From Echinococcus granulosus (Eukaryota; Platyhelminthes; Cestoda; Cyclophyllidea; Taeniidae): DNA of 64,000 nucleotides. The stretch covers positions 341,599-405,598 of the forward strand of contig NW_020170423.1 of the NCBI RefSeq assembly GCF_000524195.1. The letters are read 5' to 3'. Below the pieces are notes generated by a model. That model did no database searches and was not told the origin of the DNA. It worked only from the letters and a program-made list of their open reading frames with translations. A program made the position numbers and the translations under genes. Of the stretch, positions 1-10,979 are shown one piece after another; position 1 is the stretch's first letter, and every line of letters begins with the position of its first letter.

Positions 1-3000
1 ATGGCATATTTCACCAGGCAAAGTATTAAAAATAATACGAGCATCAACCCCATCAAGTAACCAATCTCACTTTGAGTGAAGTGTAATGTAAAATGCGAGG
101 AAAGGCTTCAATGCCATACCTCCACCTTTCGTCTCACGTGAATAGTTCACCACAGCTTCAGCAGCGGGTGTGAACTCATCCGGCTGCCCATCCACGACCA
201 CATCTACAAGTACATTACGGAAATCCCTTTAATTTTGCCGATTATGCATTGTATACAGTGTTTCAATTTGGTGGGGTCGCTTCCTTAGGCATACAAACAG
301 ACTCACGCACTGTGTCTTCCAATTCTAACAAAGAAGCTACGTAAATCTTTGAAAACCTATGTTCTCTTCAATGCAATATTAAACCACCCAATTTTGATGA
401 ACAAGAAATGCGACGACAATTCGACAGGGGATACCACACCTTCGACGACTTCTGTTTGACTTGAGGCATCGGCAACAGCCTCCTCTACTCGTGATGGCTC
501 GGCCTCGTGTGCGCTCGCATCGTCACCTACATGCACATTGCAAAAACACTTTATCCCATTCAACAAGGTACAAGTAAATTTAAAATACATGGGAAAAGTA
601 CTCTCGTGCGCATAAAATTAGGCTTTTTTAATCATTCCTAACTTGCCATCACCGATGTTTCGCAGTAGTGAAAAACGTACCTTCACGTTGCCTTTGTACA
701 TCATCTTGTTTGCCCTCAAGCGATGCCACACTTATCTCCGTAGTGATATTGTCCTCCACTGCATTCACGGAGTTCACTAGCATGCGACGAGAGCGCAAAC
801 TCCTCTTGTTAACCTAATAGCATTAAAAGCATTGGTAGTTAAGCCATAATACTGAACTCGGTCAAGGTGGATTAGCATAACATGTCGTTTACCTGAGAGT
901 CTGAGCTGCTCCTGCCTGCTGCAGAGACGCCAACATAGTCGAAAGGTAAACCTGCGTTGGATAAAAAGGCACAAAAATGAGAAAGCCAAAACGTGAATGT
1001 CTAGAGACACCTCACCACCTTGTACATTTGACTGGTTTCGTAATTTTTCTTTCGACAGGGATGTATCTAAATCAGCAACAAAGCATGCCACAATTTATCG
1101 GGCAAGGTGTTACAACGGTACGCATGTCAAATCCTTCAAGTAACCAATCTCACCTTGAGTGAAGCATAAAGTAAAAAAGTGGGGACGAAAGTGTCAATGG
1201 CATACCTTCGGTTTGCGCCTCACTTGGGACACTTATCACACCTTCAGCAGCGGGAGTGAACTCAGCCACCTGTCCGTCCACGCCCAAATCTACAAGATGG
1301 TTGCAGAAATGCCCTTTCATATTGCCAATTATGCATTTCATACCACATTTCTAACCAGCGAAGTTACTTTCTTAGGGATAGATGCAAGTCTACTCATTTT
1401 GCCTTATCTTACTAACACGAATATGCGTAAACATTTGAAAATGGATGTTCCCTTCAATGCAACCTTAAGCCATCCAACGTAAAAGAATGAGAAATGAGAC
1501 GACAATTCGACAGAGAGTACCACACCTTTGACGGCTTCTGTTTGACTTGAGGCATCAGCAACAGCCTCCTCCACTTGTGGTAGTTCGGCCTCGCGTGCGC
1601 TCGCACCGTTGCCTACATGCACAATGAAGAAAAATTTTATTCAGCAATGTGTGGATGAATTCAAAATATGTGGGAAAATAACTCTCTTTCGTATAAAATT
1701 AAGCTCATTCCACTACTCCCAACTTGCCAACTCAATTAGCAATGAAAAATGTGACGCACCTTCACCCTCCATTCGTTCACCACTTCTTTTGCCTGTAGGC
1801 GATGTCACACTTATCTCCACAGTGACGTTGTCCTTCACTGCATCCACAGAATTCACCAACATGCGACGAGAACGCAAACTTCTCTTCTTAACCTTACAAT
1901 ATTAAAACCATTTGTGCTTAAAAAACGATTGCGGATTTGATCGAATCACGTTTGCTGAAAACGTCACTTACCCGTGACGCTGAACTGCTCCTGCTTGCCA
2001 CGGACACACCTACATGGTGGGAAGACAAACATGTGCTGGTTAATAAAGCACAAAAATGAGAAAGTCAAAACGCCGGTGCTTAGATGTCCTTCACCGTGTA
2101 CTACCAACTAATTTAGTTAGTGTCCTACATCAAAGGTGTATCTAAACTGGCAGTAAAATGTGGCAAGGAATTATACGATAACCATATCAATTCCTGCAAG
2201 TAACCAATCTCATCCTGAGTGGAGTGTAAAGCAAAATGGAAGAAAAAGTGAGAACCACGAACAGCTAAATGTCGTACCTTCAGCTTGTATCTGACTCGAA
2301 ACATGCGCCATCTCTTCAGCAGTGGGCGTGGACTCAGTTGCCTGCCCAACCACGACCACACCTACGGGCGGATTACAGAAATTCCCTTTTACAATTCTGA
2401 TTACGCATTGTACACTGTGTTTCAAGCTAGTGAGGTCGATTCCTTAGACAAAGATGAAAGTTCATTCATCGTGCCTTGGCGTTGCATTAAAAAACCGCAA
2501 AAATCCTAAAAACTGATGTTACCTTTGATGCACCATTAAGCCTTTCAGCTTGGATAAAATATAAATGAGACAGCAACTTGACAGAGCATATCACACCTTC
2601 GACTTCTGCTTGACATGAGGCATCGACAACAGCCTCTTCCACTCGTGACGGTTCGACCTCGTGTGCGCTCGCATTGTCACCTACATGCACATTGCAAAAA
2701 CATTTTATCCCACTCAACAAGGTACAAATAAATTATGTTCATTCCACTATTCCGTACTGGTCACTTCAATTATGCCTTAACAATGAGAAATGTGGCGTAC
2801 CCTTTCCCTCCCTTCCTTCATTATTCCCTTTGTCCGCAAGCGATGCCACAGTTGCCGCCACGGTGGCACTCTCACTCACCGCAGCCACGGAGTCCACCGA
2901 CATGCAACGAGAGCGCAGTACCCCCTTGTCACCCTTACAATGGTACAACCTCTTGTGATTAAACCACAACAGTGAATTCAATCGAGTCAGGTTTGCAGGA

Positions 3001-6000
3001 AATCTTATTTACCGGTGAGTGTGAACTGCTCTTGCTTTCCGTAGAGATGCCTGTAAGGTGAAAAGACAAGCTTACATTGGATACGAAAGCCTAAAAACAG
3101 GGAAGCTGAAACAGAAATGTTTAAAGGCGCCTCACCTTGTACTTTGGACTGGTTTACTGATTGTTCTTGTAGCAGAGATGCATCTAAATCAGCAGCAAAG
3201 TATTAAAAGTGCACCCACGTCAATTCCTTCAAGTAACTAATCTCACCTTGAGTGAAGTATAAAGTAAGAAAAAATAGGAGCTAAAATGTCAATGGCATAC
3301 CTTCGGTTTGCGTCTCACTTGGAACATTCGTAACATCTTCAGCAGCAGGTGTAGACTCAGCCGCCTGCTCATCCACGGCCATATCTACAAGTTGCAAAAC
3401 TCCCCTCTCATTTTGCCAATTATACATTTTATATCATATTCCCAACTAGTTAAGTCACTTCCTTAGGAATAGATGCAAACTCACCTATTTAGCCTTGATT
3501 TTCTCACAAAAAAAACCCCACAATTTTAAAAACTGATGTTCCCTTCAATGCAATATTAAACCATTTAGTTCGGATGAATGAGAAATGTTACGACAATGTG
3601 AGAGAGGATACAGTACCTTCGACTTCTGTTTGACTTGAGGCATCGGCAACAGCCTCCTCCACTCGTGATGGTTCAGCCTCATGTGCGGTCGCATTGTCAC
3701 CTGCATGCACATTGCAAAGAAGTCGTTTTATCTTATTCAACAGGGTGCAAACAGATTTAAAATACGTAAGAAAAGTGCTCCCTTGCACACAAAATTAAGC
3801 TCACTCCATTGTTCCACACTAGCAGCATTGATTATGCCTTAGCAATAGGAAATTTGACATACCTTCACCCTCCCTTCCTTCAACACTTCTTTTGCCCGCA
3901 AGCGATGCCACACTTATCTCCATGGTGACATTGTCATCCACCGCATCCACGGAGTTTACCAAAAGGCGACGAGAGCGCAAACTCCTCTTTTTACCCTTAT
4001 AATATTAAAACCACTTGAAATTAAATGATAAGAAATTTAGTGGAGTCAGGTGCGCAGGAAATCTCATTTACCGGTGAGTCTGAACTGCTCCTGCTTCCTG
4101 TAAAGTTAGTGTCCGGGACCGCCTCACCTTGTACTTTGGGCTGGTTTTGGAATTTTTCTTCCAACAAAGTTGCACCTAAATCATCAGCAAAGTATTCCAC
4201 ATTTCACCAAGCAAGCTATTGCAACGATAATTGCATAAAGTCTTTCATATAACCGATCTCACTTGAAGTGAAATATGAAGCAAAATGGGAAAAAAAGTGA
4301 TATTCATGTCATACCTTCGGCTTGCGTCTGACTTGAGACATTTACCACAGCTTCAGGGGCGGGCGCAAACTCAGCCGCGTGCCCGACCACAACCACGTCT
4401 ACAAATAAATCATGGCGATTCTCCCTTACATTGCTGATTACATATTTCATACTGTTTCAATCTAGTCACGTATTTTGCTTTGATTTGCTAACACAAAATC
4501 AGGTAAATCTTTAAAACTTCTACTAACACTCCATAAGATAATTCCTTGCGCTAACAGCAGCAGCCAGTGAACGGTTTAGGGCTTCGCCAATAGACCAGGT
4601 CATACAAAAGTCGACTTGGTTTTTTATAGGTAAATAGGCAGAAAAGGAGTAAGAAAAACAACATTGCGCATACCAGGGACAATTGACTTGCTGATAGCCA
4701 ATGAAGCGACCTCGACCTCACCATCACCACCAACACCAGTATCAGAGAGCTCGGATTCCGCGGCTGGGTGCGGACAGTTGGAGTCGGTAGGAGCTAAAGA
4801 GTCAAGGTATGCAAATAATAAGAGGTTAACTTGACGATGAGAAAATCAACCCGTGGAATTACCACCGACTTGGGATCTGACATCAGCCGCCTCCTCGGGG
4901 CAGGCATTACCCGCATTTACCTCACCCGAGGAGCTCCTTTCATCTGTGGCTGAAACAATACAAACGACTTAGTTTTTTGTCACTTATTCAAACGAAAGAA
5001 TAATTAACAGTTGCGGCCTTACCAGGAGCTTCTGGCCTGCTAACCATTACTGAAGAGTCTGCTCTGAATGCTGAAAGCATTGAACAAAAAGCCATTAGGA
5101 ATAGCAAGTGAACCACAAGGATTTCGCCCTCTAATAAACATTTTATGAAGGGGTAGTCAGACCAAGATACTACCTCTGGGATCTTGTGCTTCAATGATTT
5201 GGACATCAGCCTCCGGTTCAGATAACAATCCCGCCGTTGGTAGAACCTGGTCATCTGAAGAAAAAATCAAACACGATTCACTTCCGTGACGTTTCAAATA
5301 GGGAGGAAATGGAAATCCATGGACCAAACATACGTGGTGCGACCTCTCTCGTTCGTGTTGAATCTTTGGCGAAATCTATCCGTAACATGGAATCTACGAA
5401 ATGTGCGTCATAGGCGGTAAAATGAAACCAACCATCAACGTTATTTGTGGCCCAACGTCCAGCATAAGTCACCTTTCGCTTTGGCGCCTTCAAGAAGGTG
5501 AAGAAAGAGCGTTTACAATCAAGAAACCAAACAACATAATCGAAATGATGTCCAAATAACAGACCATTACCTCTTTGGCAACCATAGACACCACAGAGTC
5601 GACTACAGAGGCTAAAATTGGGGCGAAATTTGTGAGAGTCAAAGATGTCCAACTACAGAGGACGAAGTCTTGGATGAATAAGTATCTACCTGAAACGTCC
5701 ATCTGACTCACTACCATGGAAATCACCTTTTCCTCCGTGGGTTCGTCCTCAATAAATTGTGTATCCGCACCTACACCTAAAAATGCAGAATAAATAACTC
5801 ATTTTCAACCCCAAGCTTCATCGAAGGATTGCGGATTTTTTGGAAAATTCTAATAAGACCTCATACTGGAGGTATAAAAATAGAAACCAGAAAAACTGAA
5901 ACCTATTTTCTCAGACTTGCCAGATATACTTGATTTGACAAGCATTAAAGCGACTTCATCATCAATTTCCTTTAATGCAGGTGGTGGATTCGGTTCGTCA

Positions 6001-9000
6001 ATGACTGAATAAAAAGTGGGGAAAAAATACATACAAGGACTTCTTCCGGAAATCCATCACCAAGCACCAGATAGACCAGCCAACTTACCAGATACTTCTA
6101 GATTGCTGACTACCATTGAAACGTCTTCACAGAGGAGTAGGGCTTCGGGTTGATGTTCAACTGAAATGCAATTCACTAAATAAAATTTAAGTCCATTACA
6201 GCGCATAAGCCTGCATATTAATGCTGGTAGAATCAACCTGGATGTCGTGTGACGTCGCCGTTCTCCTGCTCATTTCTTGAAACTGCTGAGTTAGAAGGCG
6301 CCTCCGCAGCAGCTGTGGTTGAGAAAACCCATGAAGTGAATAAAGACATTAAATTTTGTTTTTGAATGAAATGTCTTTATAACTAACTGAAAGCCTCCAT
6401 AGTTGAAAAATCCGTTGGGATGGCACAAATAGAAGGCATGATCGCAGGGGTCTGAATCGCCGCCACAGTAACCGACGCGCCAGAAACCTCTGACATCGAA
6501 ATGGCCATGGATGCGTCACCAACGGGTGAGGGTTCAGCTGACGGAGTCGACACCACAGTATCTGATGATGATAAAAACGAAGACTCATAATATTATGGCT
6601 CTGAAGGAGGCTGAGACCAACATAAATAATAAATTTTAAGATCATGGAAAAGGACTTAACTGGCTCATTAACTCATGACTCTAAGAATCCATCCATAGCT
6701 ATTAGACATCCAGAAGTAAATAGTAAGTTTTACAACTACTCTGCACTTCAAACCAAAGTCGAGATAATCAGATAAATAATCTTTTGGCTTCACAACACAC
6801 CGATGCTCCTCAGCCGAATACTGAAGCTGTTTCTACGCCAGTGTTTTGTTTCAACTGGGGATGTGAATTCCGCAAAAAACTGGGAAAAGTAACTAATTTA
6901 TTGCTCAGAATCACGATAATACATTCAAATGGAGATTGGGAAATGCAAGGTATAAGCAATTATTAACAGAAATTGATAATACCAGAAGCCTTGATCCCAA
7001 TGACCGGCACCGAATCGACTTCCACGTTGGATAAATTCGCTCCTATCGAATCTGTTCGGCCATTCGAATAATCGACTTCCGCTAAACGTGGGGCATCTAC
7101 GTGTTCCAAAACTGAGAAATTGGAAATATGCAACTGTGGTTGCGAACGCAAATGTCTTACGACAAAAATCTATTCGTTGATAGACTTACCAGGAGCCTCG
7201 GCTCCACCGGCAACCATTTCTACAACCTCTGGGTCTGGAAAAATCTCCGCTTGTAAATGCAAAACGTTCACGGTCTCTAAAACTACCGAATTAGAAAGAC
7301 GATACTTGAGGCATGCTAAAACGGCATTTGCTTATCTCCTGGAAGAGACGAATCTAGACCTCTCAGAAACATCCGTTCCACCGACTACTATTGAAACGAT
7401 ATCCGCATGTGATGAACTCACTTCTTTCGTATGCAATGTCTTTGAGTTTACTTCAGCCTTTTGACAACCAGGACTGGAATGTTCCAAAACTGCGGTAGGC
7501 AGAGTCTCCTGTTAAATTTCCCGGCTTCCTCGTGAGGCATCGATCTTTACCAGCTTATCTATTCTCAACTCTTCGGATTCAGAACATGACCAAATGCTGC
7601 AGTAAGTGCGAAGACATCGGGTATGACGAAAGTGCACAAATCTGCCTATCAACACCCATTGATATAACTTCTTCACCCGAAGAAACCGCCGTTTTTATAC
7701 GAGGAGCGTCTACATCTTCTGAAGTTGCCATGCTAGCAATCAAACCTTTACACTTAAAACGGCGATTTCTGCTTGGAAAGTTAGAGTCGAATCAAAACTT
7801 GAAATTCTACGCCATTGGGGAGGGACGCCGAAGTGGTAGCAATAAGCATAGTAACAAGTAGTATCTATTTACATGCTAGTAAGCTGTACATATTTCCTGA
7901 ACCGATCAGTCCAGTCTACACACAGTTCAAAGGTGACAAGCAAGCGGCTTTGCGCGCATGTGATAAAACGGTGTGTGGCATGAAGTTCCTTACAAAAGAC
8001 GGCATTAAAACTCGAACTCAAGATTACCTACTCGCATGTAAAAAAGACTTCAAACTCGAGCACACCTAAACAGTGAGAAATTACTAGGTCACAAAACATC
8101 GACCTTTACCTTCTATTTGCCCCTCGTTAAGTCCAGCTGGAAGTGGTGCCACACTAATCTCCATCGTGGCGTCGTCGTTCTCAACATGGACAAAATTCTC
8201 CGCCATGCTCTAGTTAAATAACAAAGTGGTGAAAACAATGTAAACGTGATCAGCTATGTCGTAGCTGTAATAAATACTACCCACCTGTGACAATGAATTG
8301 CGTCTACCTCCCTTGGAAGAATCTGAAATAAAATTGAATGACTTAAAGTAAATCACTCACTCTATTTAGCCACAGATGAATGTCAAACTGCCATACCTTG
8401 GTTCTTCGTCAGATTAGGTGATTCTTCATGCGACAGGGCTGCACCTAACCCCTCCGCCTCATCTGCAGCGCACAGAAAGATAGGTTACATACTACTGATG
8501 AAGAGGCAAATATTTGCTAGAATAGTTAACCAAATGAAGTAGTCGGGATCAAGCCAAGCTTGTACATGATCGTCAAAAGAAAACTAACAACCTTCTGCTT
8601 CTGTCCCCTCTAAAGCTCTGGCAACAGCTCCGGAATCGAGTGGTGGTGACTCAGCTGTGCATTTGAGCGCACCCATACCTGCATGTACAAAATCACAACA
8701 ACAAAAGACCCAACAAGTTCACACCTCAATCAGTTCATAAAAACATTTGGAGAAAGTAATCAAAAATTGAATAGGCTGGGCCACCCAATTACCGCCTTCA
8801 CATGTTCGAAGCGTGAAAGGAGCAATACTGAACTCCTAACCGCCCTGAAGTTGGGGAAATTTGACTAATTCGTGGTTTCTTACATTCATGATTATTGCTG
8901 ATTAGCCATTGCAACTTAACAAAACAATAATATGAAGTATAAACCCACTGGAGGCCTCTTCCGTTGATGCCGCAGCTAACAGAAGGTAAAAGATGGTTCA

Positions 9001-10979
9001 GTTAACCTGATGGCATTATTTCCAGAGGAAAACTATGAGCAAAATCAATCATGCTCACCCAATGCCTCGTTTTTCCATTCGGAGAGCTGCGCTACACTTA
9101 ACTCAAATGTGATATTGGCTGCTGTTGCACTCAAAGAGTCCACCAGGTTACGTCGTGAACGCAACTTTTTAATTGCCTGCTCGAAGAAAATGTAACTCAT
9201 TGAAGTGCAAGATCTATTAAGAAATTAAGGAAGAGCGGAAACAAACGTACGCGTCTGTTCGCACCGCGACTAGCAACCTCTGAGACACCTACAGAAATTG
9301 AATGCATAATTTGCATCAGCGATAAGGACACCAGATACTAAAGAGGGATGAGCTAATGAAATTAACACTGAGGCCTTCTGTCAGCGTGGATTGGGAACCT
9401 GTTAGGAGCTGGATTTGGATCCCGACGAGATCCTAACCAGGTAGTCAGTAGACATGACTTCCATACAAATGTCTTTATTACCGACGGGCATGGATGAGCA
9501 AAGGGAGTACAGCGAAAGTACGTGATCCTCAAAGCTGTGTCGGGGGACTGCATGAGCCTAGCATACTCACAGTATTGATAGACCTTAAGCATTATCATGA
9601 GTAGTAGCGCATCCAAAGGGCGTCCATACGGCATACCAGTCAATTATGGGGAACTGTGCGAGATCACGAAAATGAAAAATTCCAGCAAATCATAACAAGC
9701 AGGTTTACTGGATCTGCAGGCAACTCCTGCCGCTTTGTTTAAACTGCGTGGCATTAAAACACACTTCACCAAAGGACCTTAGTTCTGCTTTTGAATTGAA
9801 ACCTGTGACTGTGAAATACTAAAAGCTCTTCGATAATTAATGTAGGCACAAATGAGATATAAAATACTGAAATGGTAGAATAAACACTTTTGTAACTATC
9901 AAGGAACAAGACGCGTACTCTCTTTTTCATTTCTTGTGTCTATAAGTGGTGCGACGCTTATCTCAAAGGTGGCATTGTTTGTTGCGTCCGCAGAATCCAC
10001 CAAATTACGACGAGAACGCAGCTTCCTTCTACCACGCTAATAAAAATCAGACGCATAAACTAAAAAACATTTAATAGCATACGCAAAGCAGGTAGAAGAC
10101 AAAAAGCAACCAGCAAACTTAGTAAAAGGGCATCAAAAAAAATACAAATTTGCCTGTGGTTTGAGATTCCGATCCTTGCTTTTTGCGGCGTCTATAAAAT
10201 GAGGTGAGATGGAGTCTTCAGCGTGAACAATAGGTTGAATATGAGATGAAAGTGCAAGGCAAAATTACTCTTTTCAGCTTCCACCTGGGATAGGGTAGAG
10301 GACATATTCAAAGAATCGTTCAGGCTGACAACAAATGTTTCTCCTGAAACGTTTAAGTAGCTTACGAACAAATAGAATAATTCTGCCAAAAATGCAGAAG
10401 TGCAGAAAGTAGAGACGCACCAGCTCTCATACTTGTTTCTGAAACTAACCGACGTCGGGACCTTAAACGTGAATTGATCACATTGACTGTCCCCTAAACA
10501 CATAAAACAATGTGGCATAAACACTCCAGAAGTGTGTTAAATAAAAGCTACCAAAAGTCAATGGTTACCTTGTCACATGATGGTTCGACAAATTGAGGAC
10601 CTAAAATAGTGTCAAGTTATAATATTTGCTGGGAAATCAAATGTAGTGGACGGCATGTGAACAAAATCAACATATGTTGCCATTCAATGATAGTTCACTA
10701 CTTGGTAGTCTTCGTACCTGTCTCGCCCACATCTTTTACGACCTTCGATCTTGTAACGCAATACACATTGCAAGCTGTTGAGTTATCAGCCTGGCAAATA
10801 AGCAATAGTACAAGCGCTTACATCGCTGGGACGACTAATCATGGACTCAGTGTGGTGACTTGAACACTCCGATTGCACAACTGAAAGAGTAAAGGCTACA
10901 AAGTAGTACCTTGTTCAAAAGTGGGAAGCTCAAGAGTAGAACGCTTCCCAATTCTGTCGAATAGCCCCTCCCTCGACAT
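1..10979 (-). CDS. Unrecognised modular gene of many tiny symmetric exons (3' end beyond window)
   Basis: I do not recognise this gene. Reading the minus strand, a probable first coding exon (10910-10979, MSREGLFDRIGKRSTLELP...) starts directly at a TATAG/ATG junction and ends in phase 1. Next come 10569-10600, 10421-10493, 10269-10343, 10154-10191, 9919-10036, 9251-9288, 9059-9176, 8592-8678, 8397-8444, 8285-8322, 8110-8209, 7656-7718, 7382-7489, 7190-7282, 6983-7111, 6238-6285, 6089-6160, 5903-6004, 5690-5770, 5174-5254, 5023-5070, 4863-4949 and 4674-4793, then the cassette array below 4.4 kb. Almost every exon is phase 1-1, or a 1-0 exon followed by a 0-1 exon. The product is rich in Ala, Val, Glu and Ser with recurring basic patches (KKRSLRSRR). 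I see no signal peptide, membrane segment or known domain. Exons between 5255 and 5690, 6286 and 6980, and 7720 and 8110 are incomplete in my model. The architecture recalls flatworm micro-exon genes, but the lack of a signal peptide does not fit the secreted ones. Confidence 0.72.
120..1066 (-). repeat. Cassette unit 1 (five exons)
   Basis: This is the most 3' copy of the tandem cassette. Exons from left to right are B 120-203 (84 nt, phase 1-1), A 440-526 (87 nt, 1-1), C 681-813 (133 nt, 0-1), D 893-918 (26 nt, 1-0) and E 1019-1066 (48 nt, 1-1). Transcription order is E-D-C-A-B. Encoded cores are E: TSLSKEKLRNQSNVQ; C: VNKRSLRSRR then EISVASLEGK; A: EEAVADASSQTEVVE; B: DEFTPAAEAVVNYSRETKG. 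Each exon is flanked by good AG and GT sites. D uses an acceptor 12 nt further into the exon than units 2 and 3. Confidence 0.8.
1206..2141 (-). repeat. Cassette unit 2 (four intact exons plus a decayed one)
   Basis: Exons are B 1206-1289 (84 nt), A 1526-1612 (87 nt), C 1760-1892 (133 nt, VKKRSLRSRR core) and D 1972-2009 (38 nt, phase 1-0, longer than D in unit 1). The fifth exon position, 2095-2141, is broken (see separate entry). Skipping it keeps frame because exon B of unit 3 ends in phase 1 and exon D of this unit starts in phase 1. The intron next to exon B is also conserved between units, so whole genomic segments were copied, not single exons. Confidence 0.78.
2095..2141 (-). pseudogene. 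Decayed exon E of cassette unit 2
   Basis: The position matches exon E of the other units and still has an acceptor-like AG and a GT after it. It is 47 nt instead of 48, and the frame that fits its neighbours meets TAG at the fifth full codon, with further stops after. The other E exons (1019-1066, 3136-3183, 4128-4175, 8397-8444) are all open and 48 nt. I infer it is skipped. Confidence 0.65.
2278..3183 (-). repeat. Cassette unit 3 (five exons)
   Basis: Exons are B 2278-2361 (84 nt), A 2597-2680 (84 nt, one codon shorter than in units 1 and 2), C 2801-2933 (133 nt), D 3013-3050 (38 nt) and E 3136-3183 (48 nt, ASLLQEQSVNQSKVQ). C has diverged most: the KRSLRSRR core has become DKGVLRSRC, and the second half is rich in Ala, Val and Thr. 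Phases are kept throughout (B 1-1, A 1-1, C 0-1, D 1-0, E 1-1). Confidence 0.78.
3301..4398 (-). repeat. Cassette unit 4 plus exon B of a partial fifth unit
   Basis: Exons are B 3301-3384, A 3617-3700, C 3863-3995 (GKKRSLRSRR core), D 4072-4097 (26 nt, using an inner acceptor as unit 1 does) and E 4128-4175 (ATLLEEKFQNQPKVQ), then a further B at 4315-4398. To the right the array stops and unique exons of the same gene begin. Spacing between successive B exons is about 1086, 1072, 1023 and 1014 bp, so units have shortened slightly to the right. Confidence 0.78.
5023..7718 (-). other. Second exon family with a VSMVV-like core
   Basis: Several middle exons of the large minus gene share a short hydrophobic core. 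These are 5023-5070 (SSVMVSRPEAPG), 5690-5770 (EKVISMVVSQMDVS), 6089-6160 (EDVSMVVSNLEVS), 7190-7282 (VVEMVAGGAEAPG), 7382-7489 (ADIVSIVVG) and 7656-7718 (EEVISM). Most start in phase 1 after a Phe-, Leu- or Glu-containing stretch and end in phase 1 with Gly. Exon B of the cassette (EAVVNVSS) looks distantly related. A weaker exon at 5571-5611 (SVVDSVVSMVAKE) fits the core but ends in phase 0. The 7382 end and the 5903-6004 end are uncertain: the latter could instead end at 5921 on a GC donor. Confidence 0.5.
8110..8678 (-). other. Diverged, founder-like cassette
   Basis: From right to left the exons are 8592-8678 (87 nt, A/B-like, 1-1), 8397-8444 (48 nt, E-like, AALSHEESPNLTKNQ), 8285-8322 (38 nt, D-like, SSKGGRRNSLSQ, 1-0) and 8110-8209 (100 nt, C-like, MEISVAPLPAG, 0-1). 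Order, lengths and phases match the array at 0-4.4 kb although the residues have diverged. This suggests the array grew from a single-copy block like this one. Confidence 0.6.
9059..10600 (-). other. Further D-C exon pairs at the 5' side of the gene
   Basis: Three D-C pairs precede the founder-like cassette. These are D 9251-9288 (38 nt) with C 9059-9176 (AIKKLRSRRNLVDSLSA), D 10154-10191 (38 nt) with C 9919-10036 (RGRRKLRSRRNLVDSADA, then FEISVAPL), and 10569-10600 (32 nt) with 10421-10493 (SRLRSRRRLVSE). All pairs are phase 1-0 followed by 0-1. Exon 10154-10191 ends on CACAG/GCAAAT, a GC donor. The LRSRR motif is the most conserved element of the whole gene; it could be a nuclear-localisation or convertase-type basic site, which cannot be decided here. 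Confidence 0.58.

Noticed and set aside
1139..1165. Possible 9-nt micro-exon (GTGAGATTG) in each cassette intron
   Set aside because: The conserved TCAAG/GTGAGATTGGTTAC block suggested it, but unit 3 has an extra base that breaks the phase and the donor is poor; conservation follows from the duplication.
9362..9643. Minus-strand 93-codon frame inside the modular gene
   Set aside because: It has a vague retrotransposon look but no motif that I can name, and does not fit the exon phases of the gene.
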